64,000 bases of DNA from Rhodospirillaceae bacterium (GTDB lineage: Bacteria > Pseudomonadota > Alphaproteobacteria > Rhodospirillales > Casp-alpha2): assembly GCA_016845145.1 (NCBI GenBank), contig JAERTE010000103.1:1-64000 (forward strand). The letters are read 5' to 3'. The translations under genes were made by a program, and so were the position numbers. The notes beneath the pieces are model-generated. The model saw nothing but the letters and a program-made list of their open reading frames with translations, had not been told where the DNA came from and made no database searches. Below, piece by piece: positions 11,056 through 21,361 of the stretch. The stretch's first letter is position 1, and each line of letters opens with the position of its first letter.

Positions 11056-11328
11056 TTAGTTGACGGCGGTTTTGAGGCCTTTACCAGCTTTGAACTTCGG
11101 CTGTTTGGAAGCCGGAATCTGGATCGCCTCACCCGTGCGCGGGTTGCGCCCGGTGGTGGCGGCACGGTTGGACACGCTGAACGTGCCAAAACCTACGAGC
11201 CGGACTTCTGAGCCACTCTGCAAAGCGCTGGTGATGGAATCGAAAACGCCATCAACGGCTTTCGCCGCGTCGGCTTTCGAGAGGCCAGAACTACCGGATA
11301 CGGCAGCAACGAGATCATTCTTATTCAC
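11056..11328 (-). CDS. hupB: DNA-binding protein HU
   Basis: Histone-like nucleoid protein that bends DNA as a dimer. The 90-residue product begins MNKNDLVAAVSGSSGLSKADA, and contains GFGTFSV and the DNA-binding arm RNPRTGEAIQIPASKQPKFKAGK, which includes the conserved proline that intercalates. It stands alone between its own promoter region and a strong terminator, downstream of lon, the usual proteobacterial order clpP-clpX-lon-hup. Whether it is the HU alpha or beta type cannot be told; the symbol follows the usual neighbour of lon. Confidence 0.95.
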   Translation of the reverse strand: MNKNDLVAAVSGSSGLSKADAAKAVDGVFDSITSALQSGSEVRLVGFGTFSVSNRAATTGRNPRTGEAIQIPASKQPKFKAGKGLKTAVN

Positions 11329-11411
11329 GGGTCAACCCCCTCTCTGTTGGTTGGGTAATAACTCAGCGAAACCCACAAAATCCGGGCAATCGCCATCTCT
11401 AATGACACAAA

Positions 11412-11440
11412 GTCTAGCGATCAGGAAAATTGCCCGTCAA
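11412..11440 (-). promoter_or_regulatory. Candidate promoter of hupB
   Basis: On the minus strand TTGACG (11435-11440) is followed after 17 bases by CTAGAC (11412-11417). The -35 is close to consensus and the -10 is weak. It would place transcription start about 75 bases upstream of the hupB ATG. Confidence 0.4.
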
Positions 11441-11777
11441 TTGGAGAAACGCCCAAAATCGCGGTTTTCTGGGGGTTTCAGGCTAAGTCACGGTAAACAT
11501 GAGAGAAAATGCAGGTCGAAAAATGAGGTCTTGCGCCGAAAATGAGCGATTGAGCGCGCCGAAACCCGCAGAAAACCGCAGAAAACATACGAATCGGCGA
11601 AACCGATTCTCTCATCATGGGCTTCATAAAACCGTATGCCTGCCTGATTCCGTCGCGCGTCGACGCAAAAATGCATGTAGCGCCATCGCGCCCTCAGTTG
11701 ACCTACCAACGTTCGGCAACGCGTGTGTTCGCGGCAGATTTCAGATCGGCAGTAAGAGAAACGCTCAGCCAACGAAA
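11441..11777. other. Non-coding stretch between hupB and lon
   Basis: I see no credible gene in this part of the 503-base hupB-lon gap. It contains a small perfect hairpin, GAATCGG/CCGATTC at 11591-11609, and two copies of CCGCAGAAAA at 11566-11585. Short reading frames here have no family resemblance. It could carry an untranslated leader or a small RNA, but nothing in the sequence demonstrates one. Confidence 0.5.
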
Positions 11778-11800
11778 AGGGCCCCGAAAAACGGGGCCCT
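11778..11800 (-). terminator. Intrinsic terminator of lon
   Basis: On the minus strand AGGGCCCCG pairs perfectly with CGGGGCCCT around a five-T loop, then TTTTCGTT follows. It starts 32 bases after the lon stop codon and separates lon from hupB. Confidence 0.9.
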
Positions 11801-11831
11801 GTTGAATGACAGCGGGACTGTTCGACTGCCT

Positions 11832-14234
11832 CTAGTGCTTGACCAGCCCTTCGACCTCTTCGTCATCGCCCGCGCTGGCAGGCAGATCAACGTTCGCGTC
11901 CTCGTCCCACTCGATCGGTGTCAGCGGCGCCACCAGGGCACGTTCCAGCACCTCATCGACCACCGTGACCGGAATGATGTCGATGCCCCGTTTCACGTTG
12001 TCGGGGATCTCGGACAGGTCTTTTTCGTTGTCCCTTGGGATCAGCACCGTCTTGATACCGCCCCGGTGTGCCGCCAGCAGTTTCTCCTTGAGACCACCAA
12101 TCGGCAGCACCAGCCCCCGCAAGGTCACCTCACCGGTCATGGCGACTTCCTTGTTGACCGGCACACCCGTCAGCACCGACACGATGGATGTCACCATCGC
12201 CACGCCGGCTGACGGTCCGTCCTTGGGTGTTGCGCCTTCGGGCACGTGCACGTGGATGTCTTTCTTGTTGAACGTGGGCGGCTCGATACCGAATTCGATG
12301 GCGCGCGATTGCACGAACGATTTCGCCGCCTGGATCGATTCGGTCATCACATCGCCGAGCTTACCGGTGATGGTCATCTTGCCCTTGCCCGGCACCATGA
12401 CCGCTTCGATGTTCAGAAGTTCGCCACCGACTTCCGTCCAGGCGAGGCCGGTGGTAACGCCGACCTGGTCTTCTTTCTCGATTTCACCAAAACGGAACCG
12501 CTTCACGCCCAGGTATTTCTCAACGTTGCGCTTGGTCACCTTAATTTGCTTGGCCTCACCCATCAGGATGTCCTTGATCGCTTTACGCGCCAAGTTGGCC
12601 AGTTCCCGCTCCAGATTGCGGACGCCGGATTCTTTGGTGTAATAGCGGATGACGTCACGGATACCGCTATCGGAGATCGCCCACTCATCTTCCTTGATCC
12701 CGTGTTTCTCGATTTGTTTGGGGATCAGATGACGCTTGGCGATTTCGACCTTTTCGTCCTCGGTGTAGCCCGAAAGACGAATGATCTCCATGCGATCCAG
12801 CAGCGGCGGCGGCATGTTGAGGGTATTGGCCGTGGTCAGGAACATCACATCCGAGAGATCGTAATCGACTTCCAGGTAGTGGTCGTTAAACGCGTTGTTC
12901 TGTTCGGGATCGAGCACTTCGAGCAATGCCGATGCGGGATCGCCGCGCCAATCGTTGCCCATCTTGTCGACTTCGTCCAACAGGAACAGCGGGTTCGATG
13001 TCTTGGCCTTCTTCATGCCTTGGATGACTTTGCCGGGCATGGAGCCGATGTAGGTACGGCGGTGGCCGCGGATTTCCGACTCATCGCGCACCCCGCCCAG
13101 CGACATACGCACGAAACTCCGTCCCGTTGCGCGCCCGATGGATTTGCCCAACGACGTCTTGCCGACGCCCGGAGGGCCCACAAGACAAAGAATAGGCCCG
13201 GTGACCTTGTTGGTGCGGGTTTGTACGGCCAGGTACTCGACGATACGTTCCTTGACCTTCTCCAGCCCGTAGTGATCGGCATCAAGGATTTCCTGCGCGG
13301 CGCGGAGATCCTTTTTCACCCGCGAGCGCTTCTTCCACGGAATGGACAGCATCCAATCCAGGTAGTTGCGCACCACGGTGGCTTCCGCTGACATCGGCGA
13401 CATGGATTTCAGCTTCTTCAATTCGGCCAGGGACTTTTCCTTGGCTTCCTTGGAAAGCTTGGTCTTGTTGATCTTCTCTTCCAGTTCGGCGGTCTCATCG
13501 CGGCCGTCGTCGGTCTCGCCGAGTTCCTTCTGGATCGCCTTCATTTGTTCGTTCAAATAATATTCGCGCTGGGTCTTCTCCATTTGGCGCTTGACCCGAT
13601 TGCGGATTTTCTTTTCCACCTGCAACACGCCGATTTCGGCTTCCATGTAGGAGTAGACACGCTCCAGGCGTTCGGCCACGGATGCCGTTTCCAGCAGTTC
13701 CTGTTTTTCCGAGATTTTCAGCGCCAGGTGCGAGGCGACCGTATCGGCCAATTTGGCCGCATTCTCGATCTGGTTGACCGAAACCAGCACTTCAGGCGGA
13801 ATCTTTTTGTTCAGCTTGATGTATTGCTCGAACTGAGTGATCACCGAGCGCGACAAGGCTTCGAGTTCCTCATCGTCGCCATCGGTTTCGTCAATGCCAA
13901 GGGCGTCGACCTGGAAGAAATCGGGGTTGTCGTGGTAGTGCGAAATCTTAGCGCGCTGGGAGCCTTCGACCAGAACCTTTACCGTGCCGTCGGGCAATTT
14001 CAACAGCTGCAGCACCGTGGAGATGGTGCCTACAGTGTAAATGTCGTCCTGGCCCGGATCGTCATCGCCCGCGTTTTTCTGGGCGACGAGCAGAATTTGC
14101 TTGTCGTCCTGCATGACGTCTTCGAGGGCGCGCACGGATTTGTCGCGGCCAACGAACAGAGGCACGATCATGTGAGGGAACACGACGATGTCGCGGAGCG
14201 GAAGAACGGGAAACGATTGGGTCGGCTGGGTCAC
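11832..14234 (-). CDS. lon: ATP-dependent protease Lon
   Basis: Cytoplasmic AAA+ serine protease that degrades misfolded and regulatory proteins. The 800-residue product has the LAN substrate-binding domain (from [20 protein letters not shown]), a coiled-coil region, the AAA+ module with Walker [14 protein letters not shown] around residue 350, and the protease domain with the catalytic pair S675 ([11 protein letters not shown]) and K718 ([14 protein letters not shown]). Length and order are normal for the LonA type. It lies 101 bases after clpX and has its own terminator. The upstream gap contains a heat-shock-like promoter candidate. Confidence 0.98.
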   Translation of the reverse strand: MTQPTQSFPVLPLRDIVVFPHMIVPLFVGRDKSVRALEDVMQDDKQILLVAQKNAGDDDPGQDDIYTVGTISTVLQLLKLPDGTVKVLVEGSQRAKISHYHDNPDFFQVDALGIDETDGDDEELEALSRSVITQFEQYIKLNKKIPPEVLVSVNQIENAAKLADTVASHLALKISEKQELLETASVAERLERVYSYMEAEIGVLQVEKKIRNRVKRQMEKTQREYYLNEQMKAIQKELGETDDGRDETAELEEKINKTKLSKEAKEKSLAELKKLKSMSPMSAEATVVRNYLDWMLSIPWKKRSRVKKDLRAAQEILDADHYGLEKVKERIVEYLAVQTRTNKVTGPILCLVGPPGVGKTSLGKSIGRATGRSFVRMSLGGVRDESEIRGHRRTYIGSMPGKVIQGMKKAKTSNPLFLLDEVDKMGNDWRGDPASALLEVLDPEQNNAFNDHYLEVDYDLSDVMFLTTANTLNMPPPLLDRMEIIRLSGYTEDEKVEIAKRHLIPKQIEKHGIKEDEWAISDSGIRDVIRYYTKESGVRNLERELANLARKAIKDILMGEAKQIKVTKRNVEKYLGVKRFRFGEIEKEDQVGVTTGLAWTEVGGELLNIEAVMVPGKGKMTITGKLGDVMTESIQAAKSFVQSRAIEFGIEPPTFNKKDIHVHVPEGATPKDGPSAGVAMVTSIVSVLTGVPVNKEVAMTGEVTLRGLVLPIGGLKEKLLAAHRGGIKTVLIPRDNEKDLSEIPDNVKRGIDIIPVTVVDEVLERALVAPLTPIEWDEDANVDLPASAGDDEEVEGLVKH

Positions 14235-14292
14235 TGAGTTCTGCCCTTATGCGGTTGATAACGCGGTTCGGCCGGCAAGCGGCTTAAACAAG

Positions 14293-14321
14293 AGATTGGC
14301 AGGCCCGGCGGAAACTTCAAG
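14293..14321 (-). promoter_or_regulatory. Candidate heat-shock-type promoter of lon
   Basis: On the minus strand CTTGAA (14316-14321) is followed after 17 bases by CAATCT (14293-14298), about 60 bases before the lon start. CTTGAA is the usual -35 of alphaproteobacterial sigma-32 promoters; the -10 half is a poor match, so this is a weak call. Confidence 0.3.
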
Positions 14322-14335
14322 CCCCGCCGGCACAC

Positions 14336-15604
14336 TCACGCGGAAGTCTCGACGTCGTCTTGCCGTTCGGCATAAATAAACAACGGCTTGCCGTTGTCGT
14401 CGGCAACTTCGCGGTTGATGACGCATTCCTCGATTCCCATCATGTCCGGCAGATCGAACATGGTGTCGAGCAAGATGTTCTCCAGAATCGAACGCAAGCC
14501 TCGAGCGCCCGTTTTGCGCTCCACGGCCTTTTCCGCGATCGATTCGAGTGCGCCCTCCGAGAAGGTCAGCGCCACGTCTTCCATTTCGAACAGGCGTTGG
14601 TACTGTTTGACCAGCGCGTTCTTCGGCTTGGTGAGAATTTCCACCAAGGCGTCCTGATCAAGGTCTTCCAGGGTGGCCACGACCGGCAATCGGCCAACAA
14701 ATTCCGGTATCAGGCCGAACTTCAGGAGATCCTCCGGCTCGACTTCACGAAGGATTTCGCCCGTCTGGCGCTCCTCGGACGAACGCACGTCGGCGCCGAA
14801 CCCGATGGAGGTCCCTTTGCCGCGTTGCGAGATGATCTTATCAAGCCCGGCAAAGGCGCCGCCGCAAATGAACAGAATGTTGGTGGTGTCGACCTGCAGA
14901 AATTCCTGCTGCGGGTGCTTGCGTCCACCCTGTGGCGGTACGCTGGCGACGGTACCTTCCATAATCTTCAGCAACGCCTGCTGCACGCCCTCGCCCGACA
15001 CGTCGCGGGTGATCGAGGGGTTATCGGATTTGCGCGAAATCTTATCGACTTCATCGATATAGACAATGCCGCGCTGTGCGCGCTCGACGTTGTAGTCGGC
15101 CGATTGCAGCAGCTTGAGGATGATGTTTTCGACATCTTCACCGACATACCCCGCTTCCGTCAGGGTCGTGGCGTCGGCCATGGTGAACGGTACGTCAAGA
15201 ATGCGCGCCAATGTTTGCGCCAAAAGCGTCTTGCCACAACCGGTCGGGCCGACCAGCAGTATATTGGACTTCGCCAATTCCACGTCGGCGCTCTTGCCCG
15301 AACCGTGTCCCAACCGCTTGTAGTGATTGTGCACAGCCACCGACAGTACACGCTTGGCGTGGTCCTGGCCGATGACGTAGTCGTTCAATACGGTGCAGAT
15401 ATCGTTCGGGCTCGGCACGCCGTCGCCGGATTTCACCAAATTGGTCTTGTGCTCTTCGCGGATGATGTCCATGCACAATTCGACGCATTCATCGCAGATG
15501 AACACGGTGGGTCCCGCGATCAGTTTGCGGACCTCGTGCTGGCTCTTGCCGCAGAACGAGCAGTACAGGGTGTTTTTAGAGTCGCTGCCGGACGATTTGC
15601 TCAT
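14336..15604 (-). CDS. clpX: ATP-dependent Clp protease ATP-binding subunit ClpX
   Basis: AAA+ unfoldase that feeds substrates to ClpP. The 422-residue product has the N-terminal zinc-binding domain with cysteines 15, 18, 37 and 40, Walker A GPTGCGKT at 119-126, Walker [11 protein letters not shown], and the pore-loop and IGF-type regions expected in ClpX. It is preceded by a 243-base gap after clpP that contains a terminator, a hairpin and a promoter candidate, so it can be transcribed apart from clpP. In alphaproteobacteria ClpXP degrades cell-cycle regulators; that role here is by family knowledge. Confidence 0.98.
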   Translation of the reverse strand: MSKSSGSDSKNTLYCSFCGKSQHEVRKLIAGPTVFICDECVELCMDIIREEHKTNLVKSGDGVPSPNDICTVLNDYVIGQDHAKRVLSVAVHNHYKRLGHGSGKSADVELAKSNILLVGPTGCGKTLLAQTLARILDVPFTMADATTLTEAGYVGEDVENIILKLLQSADYNVERAQRGIVYIDEVDKISRKSDNPSITRDVSGEGVQQALLKIMEGTVASVPPQGGRKHPQQEFLQVDTTNILFICGGAFAGLDKIISQRGKGTSIGFGADVRSSEERQTGEILREVEPEDLLKFGLIPEFVGRLPVVATLEDLDQDALVEILTKPKNALVKQYQRLFEMEDVALTFSEGALESIAEKAVERKTGARGLRSILENILLDTMFDLPDMMGIEECVINREVADDNGKPLFIYAERQDDVETSA

Positions 15605-15636
15605 GTGCGCTCCGTAGGCTGCCAGCGAACCGGCAT

Positions 15637-15664
15637 ATGTTAAACGCGAATTTCAAGACGGCAA
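15637..15664 (-). promoter_or_regulatory. Candidate promoter of clpX
   Basis: On the minus strand TTGCCG (15659-15664), 16 bases, then TAACAT (15637-15642), about 33 bases before the clpX start. Both hexamers are recognisable sigma-70-type sequences but each departs from consensus. Confidence 0.4.
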
Positions 15665-15715
15665 AATGATTTCGAAACGAATTCACTTCGCCGCTTATCT
15701 TAGGCGGTAGCATCG

Positions 15716-15745
15716 ACGCTCAGGAGACGCAAGCTTCCTGAGCGT
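15716..15745. other. Perfect hairpin in the clpP-clpX gap
   Basis: ACGCTCAGGA (15716-15725) and TCCTGAGCGT (15736-15745) form a 10-base-pair stem with a 10-base loop. No T-run follows on the minus strand, so it is not a normal terminator for clpP, which already has one at 15837-15861. It could protect a transcript end or be a protein-binding site. Confidence 0.55.
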
Positions 15746-15836
15746 TTCAGCCTTGCTGATGAAGGATTTGTGATCACTCCATCATCTTGTCAATGGATGA
15801 TGACTGGGTAAGGTTGCAGAACCCTTAAGCGAGCCC

Positions 15837-15861
15837 AAAAAACCGAATCAATCGGTTTTTT
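15837..15861 (-). terminator. Terminator overlapping the clpP stop codon
   Basis: The arms AAAAAACCGA (15837-15846) and TCGGTTTTTT (15852-15861) pair perfectly around a 5-base loop. The TGA stop of clpP at 15848-15850 lies inside the loop, so the last codons of clpP form the hairpin's first arm. On the minus strand it ends in TCGGTTTTTT, a classic intrinsic terminator that would uncouple clpX from clpP. Confidence 0.75.
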
Positions 15862-16495
15862 CGGTATCCTCGCCTCCGTCCTCATCTTCCTCGGCGGGCC
15901 GTTGCGACACCACTTCATCGATAAGGCCGAATTCCAGGGCTTCGGTCGGGTCCATGAATTTGTCGCGCTCCATGGCCTGCTCGATGGTATCGAGGTCCTG
16001 GCCGGTGTGTTCGACATAGATCTGGTTGAGGCGTTCGCGCAGTTTCAGGATTTCCCGTGCCTGAATCTCGATGTCCGTGGCTTGGCCCTGCGCACCGCCG
16101 GAGGGCTGGTGCACCATAACCCGCGAGTTCGGCAACGCATAGCGTTTGCCGGCTTCACCCGCGCACAACAGCAAAGAACCCATGGAGGCCGCCTGCCCGA
16201 CGCACACGGTGGAGACATTGGGGCGGATGTAGCGCATGGTATCGTAGATCGCCAATCCGGACGAAACGATGCCGCCCGGCGAATTGATGTAGAACGCAAT
16301 GTCCTTGGTCGGGTTTTCCGATTCCAAAAACAGCAACTGCGCGCAGATCAGGCTTGAGACCGCATCGTTGACGCCGCCGGTGAGAAAGATGATGCGCTCC
16401 TTCAACAGGCGCGAATAGATATCGTAAGCGCGTTCGCCGCGGTTCGTGGTCTCCACAACCATGGGCACGAGGTTGTTCATGGTCACATCATTCAT
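15848..16495 (-). CDS. clpP: ATP-dependent Clp protease proteolytic subunit ClpP
   Basis: Serine peptidase that forms the tetradecameric Clp chamber. With the start at 16495 the product is 215 residues and the catalytic triad is S104 ([11 protein letters not shown]), H129 (MVHQPSGG) and D178. An upstream GTG at 16522 would add nine residues and ATG 16480 would remove five; the chosen ATG has an AAAGG about 10 bases upstream. The tail [17 protein letters not shown] is unusually acidic and its last codons form a terminator arm. It lies 55 bases after tig and before clpX, the standard order. Confidence 0.95.
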   Translation of the reverse strand: MNDVTMNNLVPMVVETTNRGERAYDIYSRLLKERIIFLTGGVNDAVSSLICAQLLFLESENPTKDIAFYINSPGGIVSSGLAIYDTMRYIRPNVSTVCVGQAASMGSLLLCAGEAGKRYALPNSRVMVHQPSGGAQGQATDIEIQAREILKLRERLNQIYVEHTGQDLDTIEQAMERDKFMDPTEALEFGLIDEVVSQRPAEEDEDGGEDTEKTD

Positions 16496-16550
16496 GGTAG
16501 GAAATGCCTTTGTTACGGCCACCGTTACGGATCGCCGCGCGTTTCGGGGA

Positions 16551-18011
16551 CTATTCGTCAGCGTCTTTCTTAGCCGCTGGCTTTTTTGCGGCAGGTTTCT
16601 TCGCCGCCGGTTTCTTTTTTGCCGCCGGTTTCTTAGCGGCCTTTTTCGGTTTCTCGGACTTTTTCTGCTCGTCCTCGGAATCTTTTTCCAGCGTTTCGAT
16701 GAACGATGCCAGCGGCACCTTTTTCTCGTCTACGTTCGCCAGTTCGAGAATAAAGTCGACAACCTTCTCTTCATATAGCGGGGCCGTGACGTTTTCCAAG
16801 GCCTGCGGGTTTTCTTTGAAGAAATTCAGCACCATCTCTTCTTGCCCCGGATAATTGCGGGCCTCTTCCATGATGGCGCGGTTGACGTCGTCCTGGGCCA
16901 CCTGGATATTGTTCTGGCGGCCAACCTCGGCCAGCAAAAGCCCAAGCTGCACGCGGCGTTCGGCAATTTCGCGGAACTCAGCCTTCTGTTCTTCTTCGGG
17001 CTTGTCTTCGATTTCAGCGGCTTCTTCTTCGCTGGCTTTTTCTTTTTGCTCTTCGTACTGCGCCCAAATGGTGTCGAACTCATTGTCGACCATTTTCTGC
17101 GGCAACTCGAACTCGTGCGCTTCGAACAATTGATCGAGCAACAAACGCTTCACGCGCGAGCGCGCCAAGTTGATGTACTCGCGCCCCTGCTCTTCGCTGA
17201 TCGCGGCCTTCAGGGCGTCCAGATCATCGAGCCCGGCTTTCTTGGCCAACTCGTCGTCGATCGGTGCGGGTGTGGTTTCACGGATTTCCTTCACCTTGAC
17301 TTGGAACACGGCATCCTTGCCGGCCAAGTCTTCGGCGCCATAGCTCTCCGGGAATTGTACTTTGACCTCAACATCGTCATCGGCGTTGACGCCGACCAGC
17401 TGATCTTCGAAGCCGGGGATGAAGCTGTTGGAACCCAGTTCAAGCGGATAATCATCGGCTTTGCCGCCGGGGAACTCTTCCCCGTCCACGGAACCGACGA
17501 AATCAATCGACAATACGTCACCGGATTTGCTTTTGCGTTTTTTCGTGATCGGCTCGGAGGTCTGATGCGCTTTGGCGAGATTCTCCAGGGCCTGCTCCAT
17601 ATCTTTGGCATCGGCTTCCGGCACCAGGCGTTCGAGCTTGATCTTGGCAAAATCGGTCACTTCGATTTCGGGCAGCGTTTCGACCGCGATGGTGTATTCC
17701 AGGTCCTTGCCGTCCTCGAACCCCTCGGCGATTTGAATCTCCGGCTGCATGGCCGGGCGGATGCCCTTCTCTTCCAGCGCTTGCTGCGAGGTATCGCCGA
17801 TGGCTTTTTCCAGCACCTCACCAAGAACGGCCTGGCCAAAGCGCTTTTTCAGCACGCCGACCGGCACTTTGCCCGGACGGAAGCCCGGCAATTGCGCGGT
17901 GCGCTGAATTTCCTGCATCTTGGTATCGACTTTCTCGGCGATTTCATCGGCGGAAAGGCAGACAGTGTACTCGCGGCTGAGGCCTTCGGATTTGGTCTCG
18001 GTGATTTGCAT
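16551..18011 (-). CDS. tig: Trigger factor with a lysine/alanine-rich C-terminal tail
   Basis: Ribosome-associated chaperone with prolyl isomerase activity that meets nascent chains at the exit tunnel. From the canonical start [15 protein letters not shown] the product is 486 residues: ribosome-binding domain, FKBP-type domain around 160-245 ([20 protein letters not shown]), then the helical chaperone domain. The last 35 or so residues are a low-complexity tail of AKKPAAKK repeats, which makes the protein longer than the usual 430-450. A GTG start at 18041 is possible but would add ten residues not typical of the family. It heads the tig-clpP-clpX-lon block. Confidence 0.97.
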   Translation of the reverse strand: MQITETKSEGLSREYTVCLSADEIAEKVDTKMQEIQRTAQLPGFRPGKVPVGVLKKRFGQAVLGEVLEKAIGDTSQQALEEKGIRPAMQPEIQIAEGFEDGKDLEYTIAVETLPEIEVTDFAKIKLERLVPEADAKDMEQALENLAKAHQTSEPITKKRKSKSGDVLSIDFVGSVDGEEFPGGKADDYPLELGSNSFIPGFEDQLVGVNADDDVEVKVQFPESYGAEDLAGKDAVFQVKVKEIRETTPAPIDDELAKKAGLDDLDALKAAISEEQGREYINLARSRVKRLLLDQLFEAHEFELPQKMVDNEFDTIWAQYEEQKEKASEEEAAEIEDKPEEEQKAEFREIAERRVQLGLLLAEVGRQNNIQVAQDDVNRAIMEEARNYPGQEEMVLNFFKENPQALENVTAPLYEEKVVDFILELANVDEKKVPLASFIETLEKDSEDEQKKSEKPKKAAKKPAAKKKPAAKKPAAKKPAAKKDADE

Positions 18012-18131
18012 GGTTCGGTTCGCCAATATTTTCTGCGCCACGGCCTAATTTTTCAGGTCTCGCGGCTGGATCAAAAACTCGTTGCTTTGCGGACGGTTCG
18101 GCGACAAGCCATAAACATCCCGGGGCTGTGT

Positions 18132-18218
18132 TGGTGCGGGCGGAGGGACTTGAACCCCCACGGCGTTTCCGCCACCAGGACCTAAACCTGACGTGTCTAC
18201 CAATTCCACCACGCCCGC
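18132..18218 (-). tRNA. tRNA-Leu (TAG)
   Basis: An 87-base type II tRNA on the minus strand with encoded CCA. Acceptor GCGGGCG pairs with CGCCCGC; the anticodon loop TTTAGGT between TCAGG and CCTGG gives TAG; the long variable arm (TGGCGGAAACGCCG) is typical of leucine tRNAs. It lies upstream of tig in the same orientation. Confidence 0.97.
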
Positions 18219-18321
18219 CCCGGTATGCTCAGGTATGCCGTAACATGCCCGTTTCAAGCGGTGCGCACTCTAATGATTTCGCCCCCTCTGTCAACGAATG
18301 ACCGCGCCTGATTTTCAGGTC

Positions 18322-19746
18322 TTATAACAGTCCCCGGATATCCGACGATGCGGTAATGCGGCCACCGTCCGCATAGGCTTCGTGATTGTCGTCAATACTG
18401 CCCAGATCATAGAGGTAATTGATCATGATTCCGGCTGACTGCTGGAACCCTTTGTCCGAGGTATCTCCGAGCCAATTGAGACGCTCCATAACCGCGCCAT
18501 TGGTCAGATGAAAATGCGCCACGGGGTCAAGCGCCGTGACGCCGCCGCTGCGCTTCTCATCGACCAAGTAGCAGGCCGCCAATCTGAGCAATATGGGTTT
18601 CAGGGTCGACGACAAGCTTTCGTTCTCGGCCCAGGCATGTTCCGAAAGCAACGCCTTCAATTGCCCTTTGGCGCCAGTGCTCTCTCCGGTCGCGGCAAGC
18701 AGGGCCTTGCGCTCGGCTGCACTCAACAATTTGGCTTTGCCTTCGGCAAACGTCGCATCAAGCCAGTTCATAAACCCGGGGACCGGCGACAGCGTAGCGA
18801 AGGTTTTCAGCCCCTTAAACTCGTTGGATAGCTGCGCCGCGACACGTTTGATCAAGAAATTGCCGAAGCTGATTCCCGCTAACCCTTTCTGCGCATTGGA
18901 AATGGAGTAGAAAATAGCCGTATCGGCGTCTTGCGGGTTCTGTACCGGCGCGTCGGCATCTAACAGCGCCTGCACATTGCCCGCCATGCCATTGACCAAT
19001 GCCACCTCAACGAAGATCAGCGGCTCATCGGGCATTTTCGGGTGGAAATAGGCAAAACACCGGCGATCGGAATCAAGCCGGTTCTTCAGATCGTCCCAGC
19101 TTTCAATCGTGTGCACGGCCTCGTAGGCGATCAGCTTTTCCAGCAGTGCGGCGGAGGCGTTGTCCCAGGTGATGCGGCGCAGTTCCAAAAAGCCGATATC
19201 GAACCATGAACTCAACAGGTGTTTCAGGTCTTGCTCCAGCGGCCGCAACGACGGGTCTTTGCGACTCAAGGGCAATAGCGTTGCCCGCATGTCCACCAAA
19301 AACTTAACACCATCCGGCAGGTCGTTGAATTGACGTAATAATTTTAGGCGCGGCGATTCCAGCGCCTCGCGTAATCCGGCCTCGGCCTTGGAGCGTGCAA
19401 CGGGGTCAGCCGCCGCTTGGTAGTCACTGACGGCGGCATCGACGAGATCGGTCGGTACACTGAATTCATCGTTCAGGGTGCGCAAATAGCGCTCCTTGCC
19501 GGTGTCGTCGAGGGCCAGATAGACATGTCCCAGACGTGCAGCGCGGGTGCGGGCTGAAACCTCACCGCCCTTGCCTTCCAGGCACGCCGCCATCTGATCG
19601 CGCAGGCGGGCCAGGTCGTCGTCAGGGAGATCGGGCCTGCTGGACGCGTGGTCGGCGTCGTAGCTGGCGCCAGCCATACCGCGCAAGCCCTTGCGCAGGT
19701 TACGAAGCGTGCGATCGAGAAATCCGGCTTTTGCTTGTACGTTCAT
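18322..19746 (-). CDS. Malonyl-CoA decarboxylase
   Basis: Converts malonyl-CoA to acetyl-CoA and CO2. The 474-residue protein has the helical N-terminal domain followed by a GCN5-like catalytic domain. Signature segments are FLVDMRATLLPL, SSWFDIGFLELRRITWDN, AIFYSISNAQKGLAGISFGN (the region of the catalytic serine) and DPVAHFHLTNGAVMERLNWLGD (the region of the catalytic histidine). Length matches bacterial and eukaryotic enzymes. It follows the NAD(P)HX repair gene by 40 bases. No matBC-type malonate genes are adjacent, so a role in malonate use or in removing excess malonyl-CoA remains inference. Confidence 0.93.
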   Translation of the reverse strand: MNVQAKAGFLDRTLRNLRKGLRGMAGASYDADHASSRPDLPDDDLARLRDQMAACLEGKGGEVSARTRAARLGHVYLALDDTGKERYLRTLNDEFSVPTDLVDAAVSDYQAAADPVARSKAEAGLREALESPRLKLLRQFNDLPDGVKFLVDMRATLLPLSRKDPSLRPLEQDLKHLLSSWFDIGFLELRRITWDNASAALLEKLIAYEAVHTIESWDDLKNRLDSDRRCFAYFHPKMPDEPLIFVEVALVNGMAGNVQALLDADAPVQNPQDADTAIFYSISNAQKGLAGISFGNFLIKRVAAQLSNEFKGLKTFATLSPVPGFMNWLDATFAEGKAKLLSAAERKALLAATGESTGAKGQLKALLSEHAWAENESLSSTLKPILLRLAACYLVDEKRSGGVTALDPVAHFHLTNGAVMERLNWLGDTSDKGFQQSAGIMINYLYDLGSIDDNHEAYADGGRITASSDIRGLL

Positions 19747-19786
19747 GGTAACCGTAAGATCGGTCGATTTGGCTCGCCGATCAAGG

Positions 19787-21250
19787 CTATTCCATCAAAT
19801 CGGCCAAAACATCGGGAACCGCGTCGACCAGGTCTTCGGCGATCAGGCCGGGACCAAACTCTTCCGCACAGGCGCCGTGGACCCAGGCCCCTGCCCGCGC
19901 ACCGTCAAAAGCGTCCATGCCTTGCGCCAAAAGCCCGACGATCATCCCAGCCAGCACGTCGCCGCTGCCGGCAGTGGCCATAAACGGCGTACCGATGGCG
20001 TTAACGGCCGCACGCCCGTCAGGTGCGGCAATTACCGTATCAGCCCCTTTCAGCAACACCACGCCGCCGCAGGCCCGTGCCGCGCGACGGGCGCGGGCGA
20101 TTTTATCTTCATCATCCATTGCGCCGAAAAGCCGGTTGAACTCCCCATCGTGCGGGGTCAGCACACAAGGTGCGTTGATGGCTGCAAACAGCGTATCGGG
20201 TTCTCCGGCAAACGACGTCAGCGCGTCAGCATCAAGCACGCAAGCTTTTCCCGCCGCCAATGCCGCCAAGGTTTTGGCGCGGGTTTGCTCGCCAATACCA
20301 GCGCCTGGCCCAACCAGCACCGCGTTGCGCCTGGGGTCATCCAAGAATGCCTCAAACGTGTCAACGTCATCGGCCTCAACCACCAAATTGCCCGGATCGC
20401 CGCCGGCATAAATGGCAAACGCCTCGCTGGGGGCGGCAATGGTCGCCAGTCCTGCCCCCATGCGCCGCGCCGCCGTCGCTGCTAGCCGCGCCGCACCGGT
20501 CATGGTGTCGCCACCGGCAATCACGGCGTGTCCGCGCGTATACTTATGCCCATCTGCCGCCGGCCACGGGTAACGCCCGGCCCAGATTTCCGGGCCATTT
20601 AGTTGTGCAGCGGGACGAATCTCTTCCAGCACGGTTTCAGGAATACCGATATCGGCGACCACCAATTCGCCGCAGTGCGAACGGCCCGGCATCAGGAAAT
20701 GTCCGGGTTTCGGGCGGAAGAACGTCACTGTCAGATCAGCGTGTGGCGCTGTGCCCATGATCTGGCCACTGTCGCCATGAACGCCGCTCGGTGTATCAAC
20801 CGCAACGCAGGGCAGCCACTGCGCATTGACGGCGTTGATGATATCCGCCGCCACGCCATCGACGGCGCGCGCCAACCCGGCGCCGAACAGCGCGTCCACC
20901 ACCAACTCGGCGCCGCTCAAGGCGTCCAGATTCAACCTCATTATCTCACCTGACCATCGTTCGGCATTGGCGGCGGCATCGCCCTTCAGATGGGAAGCAT
21001 CCCCTAACAGCGCCAGCCGCACCGGCCAACCCTGCCCTGCCAGCAATCGCGCCACCACAAATCCGTCGCCGCCATTGTTTCCCGGGCCGCACAAAATAGC
21101 GACTGGGCGCGGTGCCCAGCGCTTGGTAATGGCGTCGGTAATGGCGCTGCCGGCGTTCTCCATCAACTCAAGCCCGGGCGTACCGGCGGCTATGGCCGCA
21201 GCATCGGCTTTGTACATCTCCTCGACGGTCAGTGTGGCGTTGGGGAACAT
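19787..21250 (-). CDS. nnr: Bifunctional NAD(P)H-hydrate epimerase / ADP-dependent NAD(P)H-hydrate dehydratase
   Basis: Metabolite repair enzyme that recycles damaged (hydrated) NADH and NADPH. The N-terminal YjeF epimerase domain runs to about residue 210 with ILCGPGNNGGDGFVVARLL and VDALFGAGL. The C-terminal carbohydrate-kinase-like dehydratase domain has HKYTRGHAVIAGG, VLTPHDGEFNRLFG and the motif FMATAGSGDVLAGMIVGLLA. I chose the ATG at 21250 (487 residues, MFPNATLTVEEMYKAD); a longer frame opens only at TTG 21325. Fusion of the two domains is normal in bacteria. Confidence 0.93.
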   Translation of the reverse strand: MFPNATLTVEEMYKADAAAIAAGTPGLELMENAGSAITDAITKRWAPRPVAILCGPGNNGGDGFVVARLLAGQGWPVRLALLGDASHLKGDAAANAERWSGEIMRLNLDALSGAELVVDALFGAGLARAVDGVAADIINAVNAQWLPCVAVDTPSGVHGDSGQIMGTAPHADLTVTFFRPKPGHFLMPGRSHCGELVVADIGIPETVLEEIRPAAQLNGPEIWAGRYPWPAADGHKYTRGHAVIAGGDTMTGAARLAATAARRMGAGLATIAAPSEAFAIYAGGDPGNLVVEADDVDTFEAFLDDPRRNAVLVGPGAGIGEQTRAKTLAALAAGKACVLDADALTSFAGEPDTLFAAINAPCVLTPHDGEFNRLFGAMDDEDKIARARRAARACGGVVLLKGADTVIAAPDGRAAVNAIGTPFMATAGSGDVLAGMIVGLLAQGMDAFDGARAGAWVHGACAEEFGPGLIAEDLVDAVPDVLADLME

Positions 21251-21361
21251 TGGTGCTTGCCGCTCCGCTAATTCAGTCCGAAAAGCATAAAGCCATCGAC
21301 GAAAAGCGGAAATGATCTTTCGCAAGCGGTGTTTTGCGTGGAAATGACAATGATTCCTTAC

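Noticed and set aside
12246-13391. 381-codon open frame opposite lon
   Set aside because: Antisense shadow of lon with no recognisable features.
14360-15643. 427-codon open frame opposite clpX
   Set aside because: Same shadow effect; clpX is certain from its motifs and the antisense product has no domain.
16842-18185. 447-codon open frame opposite trigger factor
   Set aside because: It is the complementary strand of a high-GC gene with strong codon bias; its product is rich in low-complexity F, L, G and A and matches no family.
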